A stretch of 64,000 bases of DNA from Alkalihalobacillus sp. TS-13. GTDB lineage: Bacteria > Bacillota > Bacilli > Bacillales > Fictibacillaceae. The DNA is taken from NCBI RefSeq assembly GCF_019720915.1, contig NZ_JAHKSI010000001.1, positions 992,001 through 1,056,000 on the forward strand. The letters run 5' to 3'. Below are positions 1-9,798 of the stretch, one piece after another; within the stretch, counting starts at the first letter, position 1; each line of letters begins with the position of its first letter. The notes beneath the pieces are model-generated. The model was not told the origin of the DNA, did no database searches, and saw only the letters and a list, made by a program, of their open reading frames with translations. A program made the translations under genes and the position numbers.

Positions 1-1426
1 CAAGACTTTTGAAAGAGACACTCCATTCCCATTTTCCCGCGTTTTCAAACAGACTTACCGTAACAATGGCGATGATATTGAAAGTCATCCCTACCCACAC
101 TGGATGGACATTCAAATAGAAATCATTGATTGCCCAACCGCTGAGGTGATACCAGAGCAATCCGGAAAATGCTCCTGTAAACAATGAAACCAATGCTGCG
201 CGTTTCGTAACCAAGGGCCAGAAAAGAGCAGCAACTACAGGTGCGAAAGTCGCGGAATTACGGGTTACCCAGGCAACCACATTCCACCATGCAGATTGTT
301 CAGACCGTAGAAGGGCGAAACCGACCATCAATCCTGTCAATAACAATAACGACCATTTCGTATAACTGATAAGCTGAAGTTCGTTAGCTTTAGGGTTAAG
401 CGCTTTTCCGACATCTCGACCAAGGCTTGTAGCACCTGAAAACTGGCAAGGTGCACCCCAGCTTAATGCAGCTGCCCAAAAGCCCAAGAAAAACAGACCG
501 ACCAACGGTGCAGGTAATGTTTCCATCAAATAGAGCGGTACTGCGATCAAGCCGCGTGCTTCCCCAGGAACAACCTGTGCAGCTGATAATCCGAAAACAA
601 CTGCTCCTACAATCAACGGAATACCAAGAAGGGAAGCGTAGAGTAGACCGCGACGTCCTTGTTCAGGCGTTTTACAAGATAACGCCATTTGAAAAGCTGC
701 TTGAGCGAGAATTACATTGAATAAGAATGTCCCGAACCAAGCCAAAATCGTTTGGAGACCAGCTGTATCCCAGGCTGCATACTCTGGTTTTTCAGTAAAT
801 AATCGATTTATGCCATCTATACCAGGATTAAGGAAAAACGCATACGTACCGATCGCCAGCATGATAAAAAATACGATGACATTGCTCATTTGTGTGAAAC
901 CGACAGACCACATACCTCCAAACTGTAAATAGACAAAGAGCAACAAAGCAGTCAATGCTACAGATAAAACTAAAGAAATCCCAGTAAATACTGAAAGTGC
1001 TGAGGCGAACGCTAGAGCAGTCGCAACAGACCACATCGGAAACGTGAATGCCGTAATCGCTCCAGCCACCCCACGGACCTTTTCACCGTAACGATCACCA
1101 AGTAATCCTGAAATGGTAACCAGCGCTCTTTTTCTGAATGGGGCTATTAATAATAGAGCGATGATCAAGACATGTACTGTTTCTGCCACTCCATACCAAA
1201 TAGCTGAAATTCCGGTATGGTAACTGAGTTCTAGAATGGCGATATAGGAAGACCCGGAGAAGAGACCAGTGATACAGACCATGACGAAAAATGTATTGAA
1301 CCCTCTTCCGCCAACGAAGAAACCATTTCCATCACTCGCACGTTTCCTCGCCACCCGGCTGACTAAGATCAATAAAAACGTATAAGCGAGTGCAAATCCT
1401 ATGAACCAATAACCTACTGTTGTCAT
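1..1426 (-). CDS. Sodium:solute symporter (SSF family), C-terminus cut by window edge
   Basis: Reverse-strand frame is open from ATG at 1426 to the window edge (475 codons, no stop). The protein begins MTTVGYWFIGFAL and is a chain of hydrophobic helices with the SSF hallmark of many Gly/Ser-rich membrane segments; it should couple Na+ entry to uptake of a small organic solute at the cell membrane. The start is set by a GGAGG-type ribosome site at about 1433-1438. It is preceded by a SAM-I riboswitch with its terminator (1483-1640), so its expression should rise when S-adenosylmethionine is low. That makes methionine or a methionine precursor the likely substrate (inference; SSF members are better known for proline, pantothenate or choline). 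Confidence 0.85.
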   Translation of the reverse strand, partial: MTTVGYWFIGFALAYTFLLILVSRVARKRASDGNGFFVGGRGFNTFFVMVCITGLFSGSSYIAILELSYHTGISAIWYGVAETVHVLIIALLLIAPFRKRALVTISGLLGDRYGEKVRGVAGAITAFTFPMWSVATALAFASALSVFTGISLVLSVALTALLLFVYLQFGGMWSVGFTQMSNVIVFFIMLAIGTYAFFLNPGIDGINRLFTEKPEYAAWDTAGLQTILAWFGTFLFNVILAQAAFQMALSCKTPEQGRRGLLYASLLGIPLIVGAVVFGLSAAQVVPGEARGLIAVPLYLMETLPAPLVGLFFLGFWAAALSWGAPCQFSGATSLGRDVGKALNPKANELQLISYTKWSLLLLTGLMVGFALLRSEQSAWWNVVAWVTRNSATFAPVVAALFWPLVTKRAALVSLFTGAFSGLLWYHLSGWAINDFYLNVHPVWVGMTFNIIAIVTVSLFENAGKWEWSVSFKSL

Positions 1427-1482
1427 CCTGTTTCCTCCTTTGCTGTAGTTGTAAATCCGTACATTCAATCCCTTTAAAACAG

Positions 1483-1640
1483 AAAAAACCCCTTCCAAGA
1501 GGAAGAGGCTGCTTTCTCTTCCTCATCTGTCAGACATGAAGTCTGTTGGACGTAGCACCTTATTATTTTCAAAAGAAAATAACAGGTTGCTGCAGGTTCA
1601 TAGGACCAATTTCCTCCCCTGCTCTCGATAAGGATGTTTC
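1483..1640 (-). promoter_or_regulatory. SAM-I (S-box) riboswitch with terminator, upstream of SSF transporter
   Basis: Reading the minus strand, the region shows the S-box core in order: CTTATCGAGAGCAGG, GGTCCTATGAACC, GCAACC, AAGGTGCTA and GACAGATGAGG. The expression platform is legible. GAGGAAGAG (1516-1524), the 3' side of P1, can pair with CTCTTCCTC (1499-1507) as antiterminator; alternatively CCTCTTCC (1501-1508) pairs with GGAAGGGG (1489-1496) followed by six T (1483-1488) as terminator. SAM binding should favour termination. Confidence 0.95.
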
Positions 1641-1918
1641 TCCGTATAAAGTTAACTAATACCCTACAAGGAATACGAACTTTTGTCAATCCATTTTTAG
1701 AAGATTTCGATTATTTCGGCATCTGAAAGTTAAAAGGGAACTTTATCCAATTGGCACCGTATAAGTTGATAATCATAGGCTTCTTAGGTAGTGCTAAAGA
1801 GAGAAGTTAAATAAACATTTTGGAGCATTTACAGAACGTTCTCGTAGAAATACACTAAGGACTATCAAAGGGTCTGTGATTCCTCTATTTTGAATCCCGA
1901 TTAAAGGAGCGAATAGTT

Positions 1919-3097
1919 GTGAAAAAGAAAATAGGTATTATCGGCAGTGGAACAGCAGGCTTGCATCTTGCTTATGCACTCAGAAAGGATTTCGATTTGA
2001 CAGTTTTTCATTCTAGCCTTCCAGAAGAACTCCGTAAAGGACGCATAATGTCTACCCAGGTACACTTTGGACCTACTCGCTTACGTGAAAGACGGTTCCA
2101 TATGCCTGAATGGGAAGCGACACCTCTTCTTGAAAGTATACATATCACAGTTGGGGACCAAAAACTATTTGTCGGCAGGTTAAAAGAATCTGCTTCATCA
2201 ATAGACCAACGTCTTTATTTCTCACATTGCATAGAAGATCTTAAAGAAAAAGGTGTAGCATTTCACTATGATAAAGTTGATGAAGTACAACTTAGAAAAT
2301 TGACTAGCGACTTCGATTTAATCATTGATTGTTCTGGAAAATCTGGTCCTCTGTTTGCTTTTCCCCTCAATACAACATTGTCTCCATTTCACCAGCCACA
2401 ACGAAAATGTGCAGTAGGATATTTTACAGGGGTTTCGCACGAAAAACCTCTAGGTGTAAACGTAACGATTCTTCCTGAGGTCGGTGAAATGTTCGAAATT
2501 CCCGCAATAACTGAAGAAGGACAGGTCACCATTCTCTTCCTTATGCCTATTCCGAACCAAAAACTCGATATCTTTAAAGGGATAAAAAGTGGTGATGAAT
2601 TCACTGCCAGAATGAAAGTAGTTCTTGAATCGTTTTTCCCTAATATATATGAACGTGTTGAAAAAGAAAATTTTTCATTATCGGATGAAGGCGCTTTTCT
2701 ACAAGTGGCCATCAAACCAGAAATCAGAAAACCTTACTTAACATTTAAAGATCGTTTGGTTGTCGGTTGCGGGGATAGTGTGTTTTTGAATGATCCAATC
2801 ACTGGTCAAGGATGTAACCTTAGCTCATATTGTGCAGAAAAATTGTATGAGACCTTGATTGAAAATAAGGATTCAGTTTGGGATAGCCAAGTCGGAGAAT
2901 CATATTGGGAGCGTGTAAAACCTTATGTAAAAGAAGTGACAGAGTGGACAAATGCAATGACCCAGCCGATTCCCCAACATATCATTGAATTATTAGTTCA
3001 AGGAGCGAAGGATCAGTCGATTGCTGATAATGTGGCAGAATGGTTTGCACAACCAACTACAGCTCACGAAGCCTTCTTTCAAAAGACCAATGGGTGA
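1919..3097 (+). CDS. Styrene-monooxygenase-like FAD oxidoreductase (StyA family)
   Basis: 392 aa, GTG start with AAAGGAG about 10 bases upstream. N-terminal FAD Rossmann motif GIIGSGTAGLHLA (residues 6-18); further blocks typical of the StyA/indole monooxygenase group follow: a QRLYF region near residue 100, DCSGKSG near 140, and GCGDSVFLNDPITGQGCN near 280-300, which contacts the flavin. Family members use FADH2 supplied by a separate reductase to epoxidise styrene or indole, but many genomic homologues have unknown substrates. No StyB-like reductase is next to it. It ends at a terminator shared with lexA and has no obvious operon partner. Substrate unknown. Confidence 0.75.
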   Translation: MKKKIGIIGSGTAGLHLAYALRKDFDLTVFHSSLPEELRKGRIMSTQVHFGPTRLRERRFHMPEWEATPLLESIHITVGDQKLFVGRLKESASSIDQRLYFSHCIEDLKEKGVAFHYDKVDEVQLRKLTSDFDLIIDCSGKSGPLFAFPLNTTLSPFHQPQRKCAVGYFTGVSHEKPLGVNVTILPEVGEMFEIPAITEEGQVTILFLMPIPNQKLDIFKGIKSGDEFTARMKVVLESFFPNIYERVEKENFSLSDEGAFLQVAIKPEIRKPYLTFKDRLVVGCGDSVFLNDPITGQGCNLSSYCAEKLYETLIENKDSVWDSQVGESYWERVKPYVKEVTEWTNAMTQPIPQHIIELLVQGAKDQSIADNVAEWFAQPTTAHEAFFQKTNG

Positions 3098-3113
3098 AAT
3101 TTTATAGGAACAT

Positions 3114-3148
3114 AAAAAAGAAGCGGTGATCTTGCTCGCTTCTTTTTT
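3114..3148. terminator. Bidirectional terminator between the StyA-like gene and lexA
   Basis: Inverted repeat AAAAAAGAAGCG ... CGCTTCTTTTTT gives a strong stem with T tracts in both directions, serving the two converging genes. Confidence 0.9.
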
Positions 3149-3160
3149 CTATGTTCTCTA

Positions 3161-3778
3161 TTAATGTAACGTTCTATATACACCGATCACTTTACCAAGA
3201 ATAGTGACGCTGTTAAGAATGATCGGCTCCAACGAAGAATTTTCTGGTTGTAGACGAATGAAATCTTTTTCCTTGAAGAAACGTTTGACTGTCGCTTCAT
3301 CATCTTCTGTCATTGCAACGACGATGTCACCGTTATTAGCTGATGGCTGTTGCTTGACGATCACCATATCCCCGTCATAGATTCCTGCCTCTATCATACT
3401 ATCACCCTGGACAACTAATGCGAATACATTGTCATCTCCGACCATATGATCTGGTAGAGGGAAGTACTCTTCTATATTCTCGATCGCGGTGATAGGTTGA
3501 CCTGCTGTTACTTTACCGATTACAGGAATATTGATAGATTCACTTTTTGGAATGGTAGTATCCATATCCTCAGTGATGACTTCGATCGCTCTCGGTTTTG
3601 TCGGATCTCGTCTGATTAGTCCTTTTTTCTCCAGACGGGACAGGTGTCCATGAACGGTCGAACTTGAAGCAAGTCCGACTGCTTCACCTATTTCACGGAC
3701 AGAAGGGGGATAACCCTTATGTTTGACCTCGAACTTTATGTAATTAAGTATATCTTGTTGACGGCGTGATAGTTTCAT
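3161..3778 (-). CDS. lexA: SOS response repressor LexA
   Basis: 205 aa. The reading frame opens 8 codons earlier, but the ATG at 3778 has AGGTGG at the right distance and starts the conserved [15 protein letters not shown]-terminal winged helix-turn-helix (residues about 1-65) binds SOS boxes. The C-terminal S24 self-cleavage domain has the Ala92-Gly93 scissile bond in VTAGQP, nucleophile Ser127 (QGDSM) and base Lys165 (TVKRFF). RecA filaments on single-stranded DNA trigger autocleavage and release the regulon. Divergent from yneA with SOS boxes in the shared intergenic region, so autoregulated as in B. subtilis. Confidence 0.98.
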   Translation of the reverse strand: MKLSRRQQDILNYIKFEVKHKGYPPSVREIGEAVGLASSSTVHGHLSRLEKKGLIRRDPTKPRAIEVITEDMDTTIPKSESINIPVIGKVTAGQPITAIENIEEYFPLPDHMVGDDNVFALVVQGDSMIEAGIYDGDMVIVKQQPSANNGDIVVAMTEDDEATVKRFFKEKDFIRLQPENSSLEPIILNSVTILGKVIGVYRTLH

Positions 3779-3839
3779 TCTGTCCACCTCTTTTCTCCTC
3801 AATTATTGCATTAAGTATATCACTTGTTCGACAAAAATA

Positions 3840-3853
3840 CAAACATAAGTTCG
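3840..3853 (-). promoter_or_regulatory. SOS box (LexA operator), lexA side
   Basis: Minus strand reads CGAACTTATGTTTG, matching the Bacillus consensus CGAACRNRYGTTYG. A poorer half match (CGAACAAGTG) lies closer to lexA at 3821-3830. Confidence 0.9.
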
Positions 3854-3864
3854 AGAAAAAACTG

Positions 3865-3893
3865 TTGACAGGAACAAACGTTCTTAATACAAT
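3865..3893 (+). promoter_or_regulatory. yneA promoter with embedded SOS box
   Basis: TTGACA at 3865-3870 and TACAAT at 3888-3893 with an exact 17-base spacer. The spacer contains GGAACAAACGTTCT (3871-3884), an SOS box, so LexA would sit between the -35 and -10 and block RNA polymerase directly. Confidence 0.88.
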
Positions 3894-3938
3894 GAAATCA
3901 TCAAATGAGAACAAGTATTCGTATCGGAGGGTTTAAAG

Positions 3939-4250
3939 GTGAAAAAAACAAACAGGCAGAACGGTTGGTCTTTTGTTATTGTATTGATAGCTATAGGGAT
4001 GACTATGGGCACTTATTCTTTTGTGAACGCAAAATCTGATACAACAGAGAAATACATAGATGTTAAGATTGAGGAAGGTGATACTCTCTGGGAATTATCA
4101 ACGAAGTTCAAAGAGAACCACACCTTTACAACGGATGCCTTCGTCAAGTGGGTAGAAAGCACGAATGGAGTAAAAGCGGAAAAGCTGCAGCCAGGAGACA
4201 CAGTCGTCATTCCGGTTGAAGCGGAGAAAAATCAACTTGCATCCAAGTAA
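3939..4250 (+). CDS. yneA: Cell division suppressor YneA
   Basis: 103 aa, GTG start with GGAGGG at 3926-3931. One N-terminal membrane segment (residues about 11-30) followed by a LysM peptidoglycan-binding domain with EGDTLWELS (about residue 45) and LQPGDTVVIP. YneA blocks septum completion during the SOS response at the cell surface. Position (divergent from lexA, followed by yneB and ynzC) and the SOS promoter match B. subtilis. Confidence 0.96.
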   Translation: MKKTNRQNGWSFVIVLIAIGMTMGTYSFVNAKSDTTEKYIDVKIEEGDTLWELSTKFKENHTFTTDAFVKWVESTNGVKAEKLQPGDTVVIPVEAEKNQLASK

Positions 4251-4260
4251 TACACCGTGA

Positions 4261-4926
<666 letters not shown>

Positions 4927-4985
4927 AAATATGATTGGAAATACGTTAAAATAAAACAATCAAGTCTTGTAAAAGGAGTATGGCA

Positions 4986-5213
4986 ATGCTATCGAAACAA
5001 AAAATAGATCGGATAAATGAACTGGCACGAAAAGCGAAAAACGAAGGATTAAATAAGGAAGAGCAGGAAGAACAACAAAAATTGCGTAAAGAATATTTGA
5101 AAGCATTCCGAGGGGGTTTCAAGAATCAATTACGCTCGATAAAGGTTGTTGACCCTGAAGGTAATGACGTCACCCCTGACAAATTAAAAAATGAAAAGAA
5201 GCGTTATCACTAA
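4986..5213 (+). CDS. ynzC: UPF0291 (DUF896) protein YnzC
   Basis: 75 aa, starting MLSKQKIDRINELAR. An ATG two codons earlier (4980) lies only one base from AAAGGAG, so the ATG at 4986 (7-base spacing) is preferred. Small basic helical-hairpin protein; in B. subtilis ynzC is part of the LexA-controlled yneA operon. Function unknown. Ends at a strong terminator. Confidence 0.93.
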   Translation: MLSKQKIDRINELARKAKNEGLNKEEQEEQQKLRKEYLKAFRGGFKNQLRSIKVVDPEGNDVTPDKLKNEKKRYH

Positions 5214-5216
5214 TAA

Positions 5217-5258
5217 ACAAGCCTGATTTGAAAAAGGATTCAAATCAGGCTTGTTTTT
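5217..5258 (+). terminator. Terminator of the yneA-yneB-ynzC operon
   Basis: Perfect 14-bp stem ACAAGCCTGATTTG / CAAATCAGGCTTGT followed by a T run. Confidence 0.95.
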
Positions 5259-5324
5259 GTATTGCATCAGTTCCAGTTTTTGATATACTGTTATATAACA
5301 AAAGCTGAGGGAGTGGATGAACTG

Positions 5325-5603
5325 ATGTTCTCAATTACGAGTCCAGTAGTGGAAATGTACAGACAAGAAATGGGATTGGAAAATGGGGATGCACTTCAAC
5401 TATTCTGCCGATATGCAGGAAGTGAATCAGGACTATGTATCGGTGTAGAACGTGGACTACCAAGGGACGATGATTACGTACAGGAAGTTGATGGAATCCG
5501 TTTTTTTGTTCGGCCTCATGAAGTTTGGTTTGTAGAGGAAATGAAGATGGACTATGATGATGCCACTGATCATTTTCGAATTGAATTACCGAGTATAGCT
5601 TAA
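5325..5603 (+). CDS. HesB/YneR-like iron-sulfur-type small protein
   Basis: 92 aa from ATG 5325 (GAGGGA 12 bases upstream; an in-frame GTG at 5313 is too close to it). Sequence begins MFSITSPVVEMYRQEM and contains the HesB-like blocks GDALQLFCRYAG, SGLCIGVERG and FFVRPHEVWFV. It lacks the full set of three conserved cysteines of A-type Fe-S carriers, as is usual for the YneR subgroup, so an Fe-S role is unproven. A second member (yneR) lies at 50301-50597. Monocistronic between two terminators. Confidence 0.82.
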   Translation: MFSITSPVVEMYRQEMGLENGDALQLFCRYAGSESGLCIGVERGLPRDDDYVQEVDGIRFFVRPHEVWFVEEMKMDYDDATDHFRIELPSIA

Positions 5604-5621
5604 CTGAAGATATTTAAAGGA

Positions 5622-5656
5622 ATGCCTGTACCATAACAGATGGTAGAGGCATTTTT
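5622..5656 (+). terminator. Terminator after the HesB-like gene
   Basis: ATGCCT-TACCA stem with TGGTA-AGGCAT, one internal G/G mismatch, followed by TTTTTATTTT. Confidence 0.85.
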
Positions 5657-5734
5657 ATTTTGCACTCCATACTTTGAGTCGATTATGGAACACTGTTTTT
5701 CTGCTGATAAAAAGATATTTTAATGTTGTTTTTT

Positions 5735-6200
5735 AAGCGATATTCACGACACTCCTGTGGGAAAAGCGAGCCAGGCGAGACCCCGCTACGAATTAAGGAT
5801 CTTCGACTATAATAATGAACTTCGACTAAATACCACCACGTCCTATGGTGAACGTCGAAGTCAGTACATCCTGTACAAGTACGTCCTGTGGTGAACGTTG
5901 AAGCCAGCAGAAGGAAAGCTTCTAAGAATTCTCATCGCAGACACGAAAATGATTTCATTTTTGTGTTGACATCCTGTGCAAGTGAGCGAGGAGGCTGAAG
6001 TAATGTCTAGCTCAGCGACCATTCACTTGGATTACTTCAAACTTCCTGCGGCGGTCGACACATTGATTGACATCCTTATGAGTGAGCCCACGCAGAACCA
6101 AGTCTTTGTTTGGTTCGAGCCTCCTCGTCCGTTTTCAAGTGACCTTCGTGATTAAACAGGTCGCTTCCGCTTTTCTCGAGCCAGCGGAAAGTGAGTGAAT
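5735..6200 (+). repeat. Interspersed repeat, copy A (long form)
   Basis: Starts AAGCGATATTCACGACACTC and ends CGGAAAGTGAGTGAATT; shares blocks with copies at 9045, 24205 and 57303: GGGAAAAGCGAGCCAGGCGA, CAGCGACCATTCACTTGGAT, CACGCAGAACCAAGTC and GGTCGCTTCCGCTTTT. This copy carries an extra 5900-area stretch with two ACGTCCT(A/G)TGGTGAACG units. The pseudo-ORF seen in other copies is broken here by an extra C at about 6120. Confidence 0.9.
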
Positions 6201-6373
6201 TACGGAAAAATCAACATTTTAGAATAACAAAGCTCTAAGATAACTTAGTTTAAAATCCTCATAATTTTGAATTTTTATGACGAATGACCACGAGTCTTGT
6301 GAATTTTGATTAGAGAGTATATCATGGAAAAGGAATGAAAGAATAAAGGTGTAACAAGAAAGGATGAATCGTC

Positions 6374-8371
6374 GTGTCAACTTCAATTGAGCAATTATCA
6401 ATTAATACAATTCGTACGTTGTCCATCGATAGCGTAGAGAAAGCTAATTCTGGACATCCAGGTATGCCAATGGGCGCTGCCCCGATGGCTTATGCATTAT
6501 GGAGTAAGCATATGAACCATAACCCATCAAACCCTGATTGGTTCAATAGAGACCGTTTTGTGTTATCAGCTGGTCACGGTTCCATGCTTTTATACAGTCT
6601 CCTGCATCTTTTCGGATACGACGTATCATTAGATGATTTGAAGAATTTCCGCCAATGGGGGAGCAAGACACCAGGACATCCTGAATACGGAGATACGCCA
6701 GGTGTTGAAGCAACTACCGGACCACTAGGTCAAGGAATTGCAATGGCCGTTGGTATGGCAATGGCAGAACGTCATTTGGCTGCTACATACAATCGTGATG
6801 ATTTCAACGTTGTCGATCACTATACCTACAGCATTTGTGGTGATGGTGATTTGATGGAAGGTGTATCAGCGGAAGCTGCATCTCTTGCAGGGCATCTGCG
6901 TCTTGGGCGTTTGATCGTCATGTATGATTCCAACGATATTTCTCTTGATGGTGACCTTCACATGTCCTTCTCTGAAAGTGTTAAAGATCGTTTTGAAGCT
7001 TACGGCTGGCAAGTAATCTACGTAGAAGAAGGAACAGCTCTCGACACATTGGATAAAGCACTTGCTGAAGCTAGAGCCAACACGGACCATCCTACTTTGA
7101 TCGAAGTGAAAACAGTCATCGGTCACGGTTCACCGAATAAATCAGGAAAATCTGCTTCCCACGGCGCACCGCTTGGAACAGATGAAATCAAATTGACAAA
7201 GGAAGCATACAAGTGGACGTTTGAAGAAGATTTTCATGTTCCGAATGAAGTGAGAGACCACTTCAATCAACTAAAAGAAGAAGGTGCTCAAAAGGAACAA
7301 CAATGGAATGAATTGTTTGAGGCGTATCAACAGAAATACCCTGAGCTAGCAGATCAATTATCAAATGCGATTACTGGCGAGTTGCCTGAAGGATGGGATG
7401 CTGAGCTTCCGCAATATGTTGCTGGAGAAGACAAGCTCGCTACACGTGCATCATCTGGTGAAGTACTGAATGCAATTGCAAACCGCGTACCTAATTTCTT
7501 CGGTGGTTCTGCAGACCTTGCTGGCTCGAACAAAACGATGATGAAAGACAAAGGAACATTCTCACGTAACGACTACAGCGGCCGTAATATCTGGTTCGGT
7601 GTCCGTGAATTTGCTATGGCAGCAGCACTTAACGGTATGCAGTTGCATGGAGGCTTGAAGGTATATGGTGGTACATTCTTCGTATTCTCAGATTACCTCC
7701 GCCCTGCTATGCGATTATCTGCATTGATGGGACTTCCGGTGACATATGTACTGACCCACGATTCCATCGCGGTTGGTGAAGACGGACCTACCCACGAACC
7801 AGTTGAACAGCTTTCTTCTTTACGTGCGATGCCTAATCTCAGCATCATCCGGCCTGCTGACGGAAACGAAGCCGTTGCAGCATGGAAAATTGCACTTGAG
7901 AGTCAGTCGAATCCTACTGCTCTCGTGTTGACAAGACAAGGCGTTCCTACATTGAAAGGTTCTAACGAAGATGGAGTACGTAAAGGTGCATATGTGGTAG
8001 CACCTGTTACTGAAGGTCCAGCGGATGTGCTGTTACTTGCTACAGGTTCAGAGGTATCTCTTGCAGTTGAAGCGAAAGAAGCGCTTGAACAGGAAGGAAT
8101 CAATGTTTCTGTCATAAGCATGCCATCATGGGATCGATTTGAGGAACAGCCGCAGGATTATAAAGAAAGCGTCATACCTAAAGCAATCAAGAAACGTCTT
8201 GCAATCGAGATGGGAGCTTCTCACGGCTGGCACAAATACACTGGGGATGAAGGGGATATCCTTGCAATCGATCGATTCGGAGCTTCTGCACCTGGTGACA
8301 AAGTCATCAAGGAATATGGCTTTACAGTTGAAAAAGTTGTAGCAAAAGTGAAAGCTTTATTGAACGACTAA
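6374..8371 (+). CDS. tkt: Transketolase
   Basis: 665 aa, full length. GTG start with AAAGGA 9 bases upstream. Thiamine diphosphate domain with the motif [18 protein letters not shown] (about residues 155-172), conserved His residues in PGHPEYG and GHGSPNKSG, pyrimidine domain with [11 protein letters not shown], and a C-terminal transketolase domain. Transfers two-carbon units between ketose and aldose phosphates in the non-oxidative pentose phosphate pathway in the cytoplasm. Same location relative to lexA and sirA as in B. subtilis. Confidence 0.98.
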   Translation: MSTSIEQLSINTIRTLSIDSVEKANSGHPGMPMGAAPMAYALWSKHMNHNPSNPDWFNRDRFVLSAGHGSMLLYSLLHLFGYDVSLDDLKNFRQWGSKTPGHPEYGDTPGVEATTGPLGQGIAMAVGMAMAERHLAATYNRDDFNVVDHYTYSICGDGDLMEGVSAEAASLAGHLRLGRLIVMYDSNDISLDGDLHMSFSESVKDRFEAYGWQVIYVEEGTALDTLDKALAEARANTDHPTLIEVKTVIGHGSPNKSGKSASHGAPLGTDEIKLTKEAYKWTFEEDFHVPNEVRDHFNQLKEEGAQKEQQWNELFEAYQQKYPELADQLSNAITGELPEGWDAELPQYVAGEDKLATRASSGEVLNAIANRVPNFFGGSADLAGSNKTMMKDKGTFSRNDYSGRNIWFGVREFAMAAALNGMQLHGGLKVYGGTFFVFSDYLRPAMRLSALMGLPVTYVLTHDSIAVGEDGPTHEPVEQLSSLRAMPNLSIIRPADGNEAVAAWKIALESQSNPTALVLTRQGVPTLKGSNEDGVRKGAYVVAPVTEGPADVLLLATGSEVSLAVEAKEALEQEGINVSVISMPSWDRFEEQPQDYKESVIPKAIKKRLAIEMGASHGWHKYTGDEGDILAIDRFGASAPGDKVIKEYGFTVEKVVAKVKALLND

Positions 8372-8390
8372 ATATTGGTATGAATGTAGA

Positions 8391-8419
8391 ACACCAGGCC
8401 GCCGAGGCCTGGTGTTTTT
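8391..8419 (+). terminator. tkt terminator
   Basis: ACACCAGGCC / GGCCTGGTGT perfect 10-bp stem with GCCGA loop and T tail. Confidence 0.95.
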
Positions 8420-8445
8420 AAGGGTGAATATTTAACTTGGATGCA

Positions 8446-8453
8446 TTCGACAA
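8446..8453 (-). promoter_or_regulatory. Candidate Spo0A box upstream of sirA
   Basis: TTCGACAA, the complement of the 0A box TTGTCGAA, about 95 bases before the sirA start. sirA is switched on by Spo0A~P in B. subtilis, so the site fits; one 8-mer alone is weak evidence. Confidence 0.6.
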
Positions 8454-8546
8454 AACTAGTCATTGACAACTTACACCGATTGACACCACTTTTTCCAGCG
8501 CTTCGATATACTAGATGGACAAGTCTGGAAATAGGAGTGAATATCG

Positions 8547-8987
8547 GTGCGAAACTATGATATTTACTTGATCGAAAAAGAAGTCGCCTTTCATTATTTT
8601 GGCCGTGAACAGGTTCTTTATCATTTTTTTGTTGAGGCTTCCCGTCCTGTACCTTCATTAGTTGAAATCATTGATCTGCAATATAAATATATTACCCGAT
8701 CGATCCCGTTTCACGTGTTTGATTACCATATGAACAAGGTTGATTCAATGCAGAAAGGGTTTAAAATGAAGAAGGAAAAGCAGCAGTTAACCATCTATTC
8801 CACAGGCAGCAGGGCTATCGTGATGAATAAGGGGAGGAAACTGTCGCTTATTTCAACCGGGAGTTTTGAAGCTGAAACATTGGTATTTGAGCATTTGAGG
8901 AAAATCGAGAACTCATTTCTGGCAGTGGATTTGGAAGGAAACAGTATTGGATGGCTGAGTCCGATCAAGCAAGCCCACTACATCTAA
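8547..8987 (+). CDS. sirA: Sporulation inhibitor of replication SirA
   Basis: 146 aa, GTG start with AGGAG at 8533-8537. Recognised from the N-terminal YLIEKEVAFHYFGRE block, GSFEAETLVFEHLRK in the C-terminal half and the ending GWLSPIKQAHYI, all of which match B. subtilis SirA (YneE). SirA binds domain I of DnaA and stops new rounds of replication when cells commit to sporulation. Gene order tkt-sirA-yneF is as in B. subtilis, and a Spo0A-type box lies upstream. Confidence 0.95.
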   Translation: MRNYDIYLIEKEVAFHYFGREQVLYHFFVEASRPVPSLVEIIDLQYKYITRSIPFHVFDYHMNKVDSMQKGFKMKKEKQQLTIYSTGSRAIVMNKGRKLSLISTGSFEAETLVFEHLRKIENSFLAVDLEGNSIGWLSPIKQAHYI

Positions 8988-9044
8988 GAATGCTTTAAAA
9001 TACATTTTAGCTTATTAAATCCTTATTCTATATGGAGACTTTCT

Positions 9045-9351
9045 TTAAGCGACATTTGCGACACTCCTGCGGGAAAAGCGAGCCAGGCGAGACACCGCAG
9101 CGAGGAACTCGTGAGGAGGCTTGCGGATGTGGGGTAATTCAGGTAAAGTGATGTCTAGTTCAGCGACAAGTCACTTGGATCACTTCAAACTTCCTGTGGC
9201 GGACGACACATTGATCGACATCCTTGTTAGTGAGCCCACGCAGAACCAAGTCTTTGTTTGGTTCGAGCCTCCTCGTCAGTTTTCCAGTGACCTTCGTGCC
9301 TAACCAGGTCGCTTCCGCTTTTCGTTTGCCCGCGGAAAGGGAGTGAATTTC
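9045..9351 (+). repeat. Interspersed repeat, copy B (about 305 bp)
   Basis: AAGCGACATTTGCGACACTC to CGGAAAGGGAGTGAATTTCG. Contains a 60-codon frame (9121-9303) that recurs in copies C and F but has no ribosome site and is broken in copy A, so it is not called as a gene. Lies between sirA and yneF. Confidence 0.92.
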
Positions 9352-9469
9352 GCATTTTCAACAGATGTTATATTTTCAATTCTTTTAAAAAATTGCAGTC
9401 CAAATATTGAGTTTGAAATGGAATTTATAGTACACTAGTTCTAGACAACCAGAAGGGAGAAGTTTTAGC

Positions 9470-9685
9470 ATGGATTGGATGTATTTTGTTGTGGGCTTTG
9501 TTGCGTTGCTCGCTGGTGCTGCGCTTGGCTTTTTTATCGCCCGCAAATATATGATGAGTTATCTTAAGAAGAATCCACCGATTAACGAAAACATGTTACG
9601 CGTGATGATGATGCAGATGGGACAAAAACCATCCCAGAAGAAGATAAATCAGATGATGCAAGCAATGCAGAAACAAATGAAATAG
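9470..9685 (+). CDS. yneF: UPF0154 membrane protein YneF
   Basis: 71 aa starting [20 protein letters not shown]: one N-terminal membrane helix (residues 3-25) with FFIARKYM, then a cytoplasmic part rich in Met and Lys ([19 protein letters not shown]). Matches UPF0154/YneF in length and order. Function unknown. AGAAGGGAGA ribosome site upstream and a terminator 10 bases after the stop. Confidence 0.95.
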   Translation: MDWMYFVVGFVALLAGAALGFFIARKYMMSYLKKNPPINENMLRVMMMQMGQKPSQKKINQMMQAMQKQMK

Positions 9686-9695
9686 AGGGTGGACA

Positions 9696-9722
9696 AGCAC
9701 TCAAATTGATGAGTGCTTTTTT
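9696..9722 (+). terminator. yneF terminator
   Basis: AGCACTCA / TGAGTGCT stem followed by six T. Confidence 0.92.
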
Positions 9723-9749
9723 AAATGAAATAAATATAGATATCCAATA

Positions 9750-9787
9750 AAAAAAGATGATTCCGATACTATGGAATCATCTTTTTA
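9750..9787 (-). terminator. Terminator of the AT-rich nuclease insert
   Basis: AAAAAGATGATTCC / GGAATCATCTTTTT stem; A tract on the plus strand gives a T tail for the minus-strand genes at 9799-11168. Confidence 0.9.
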
Positions 9788-9798
9788 ATAATGAGGAA

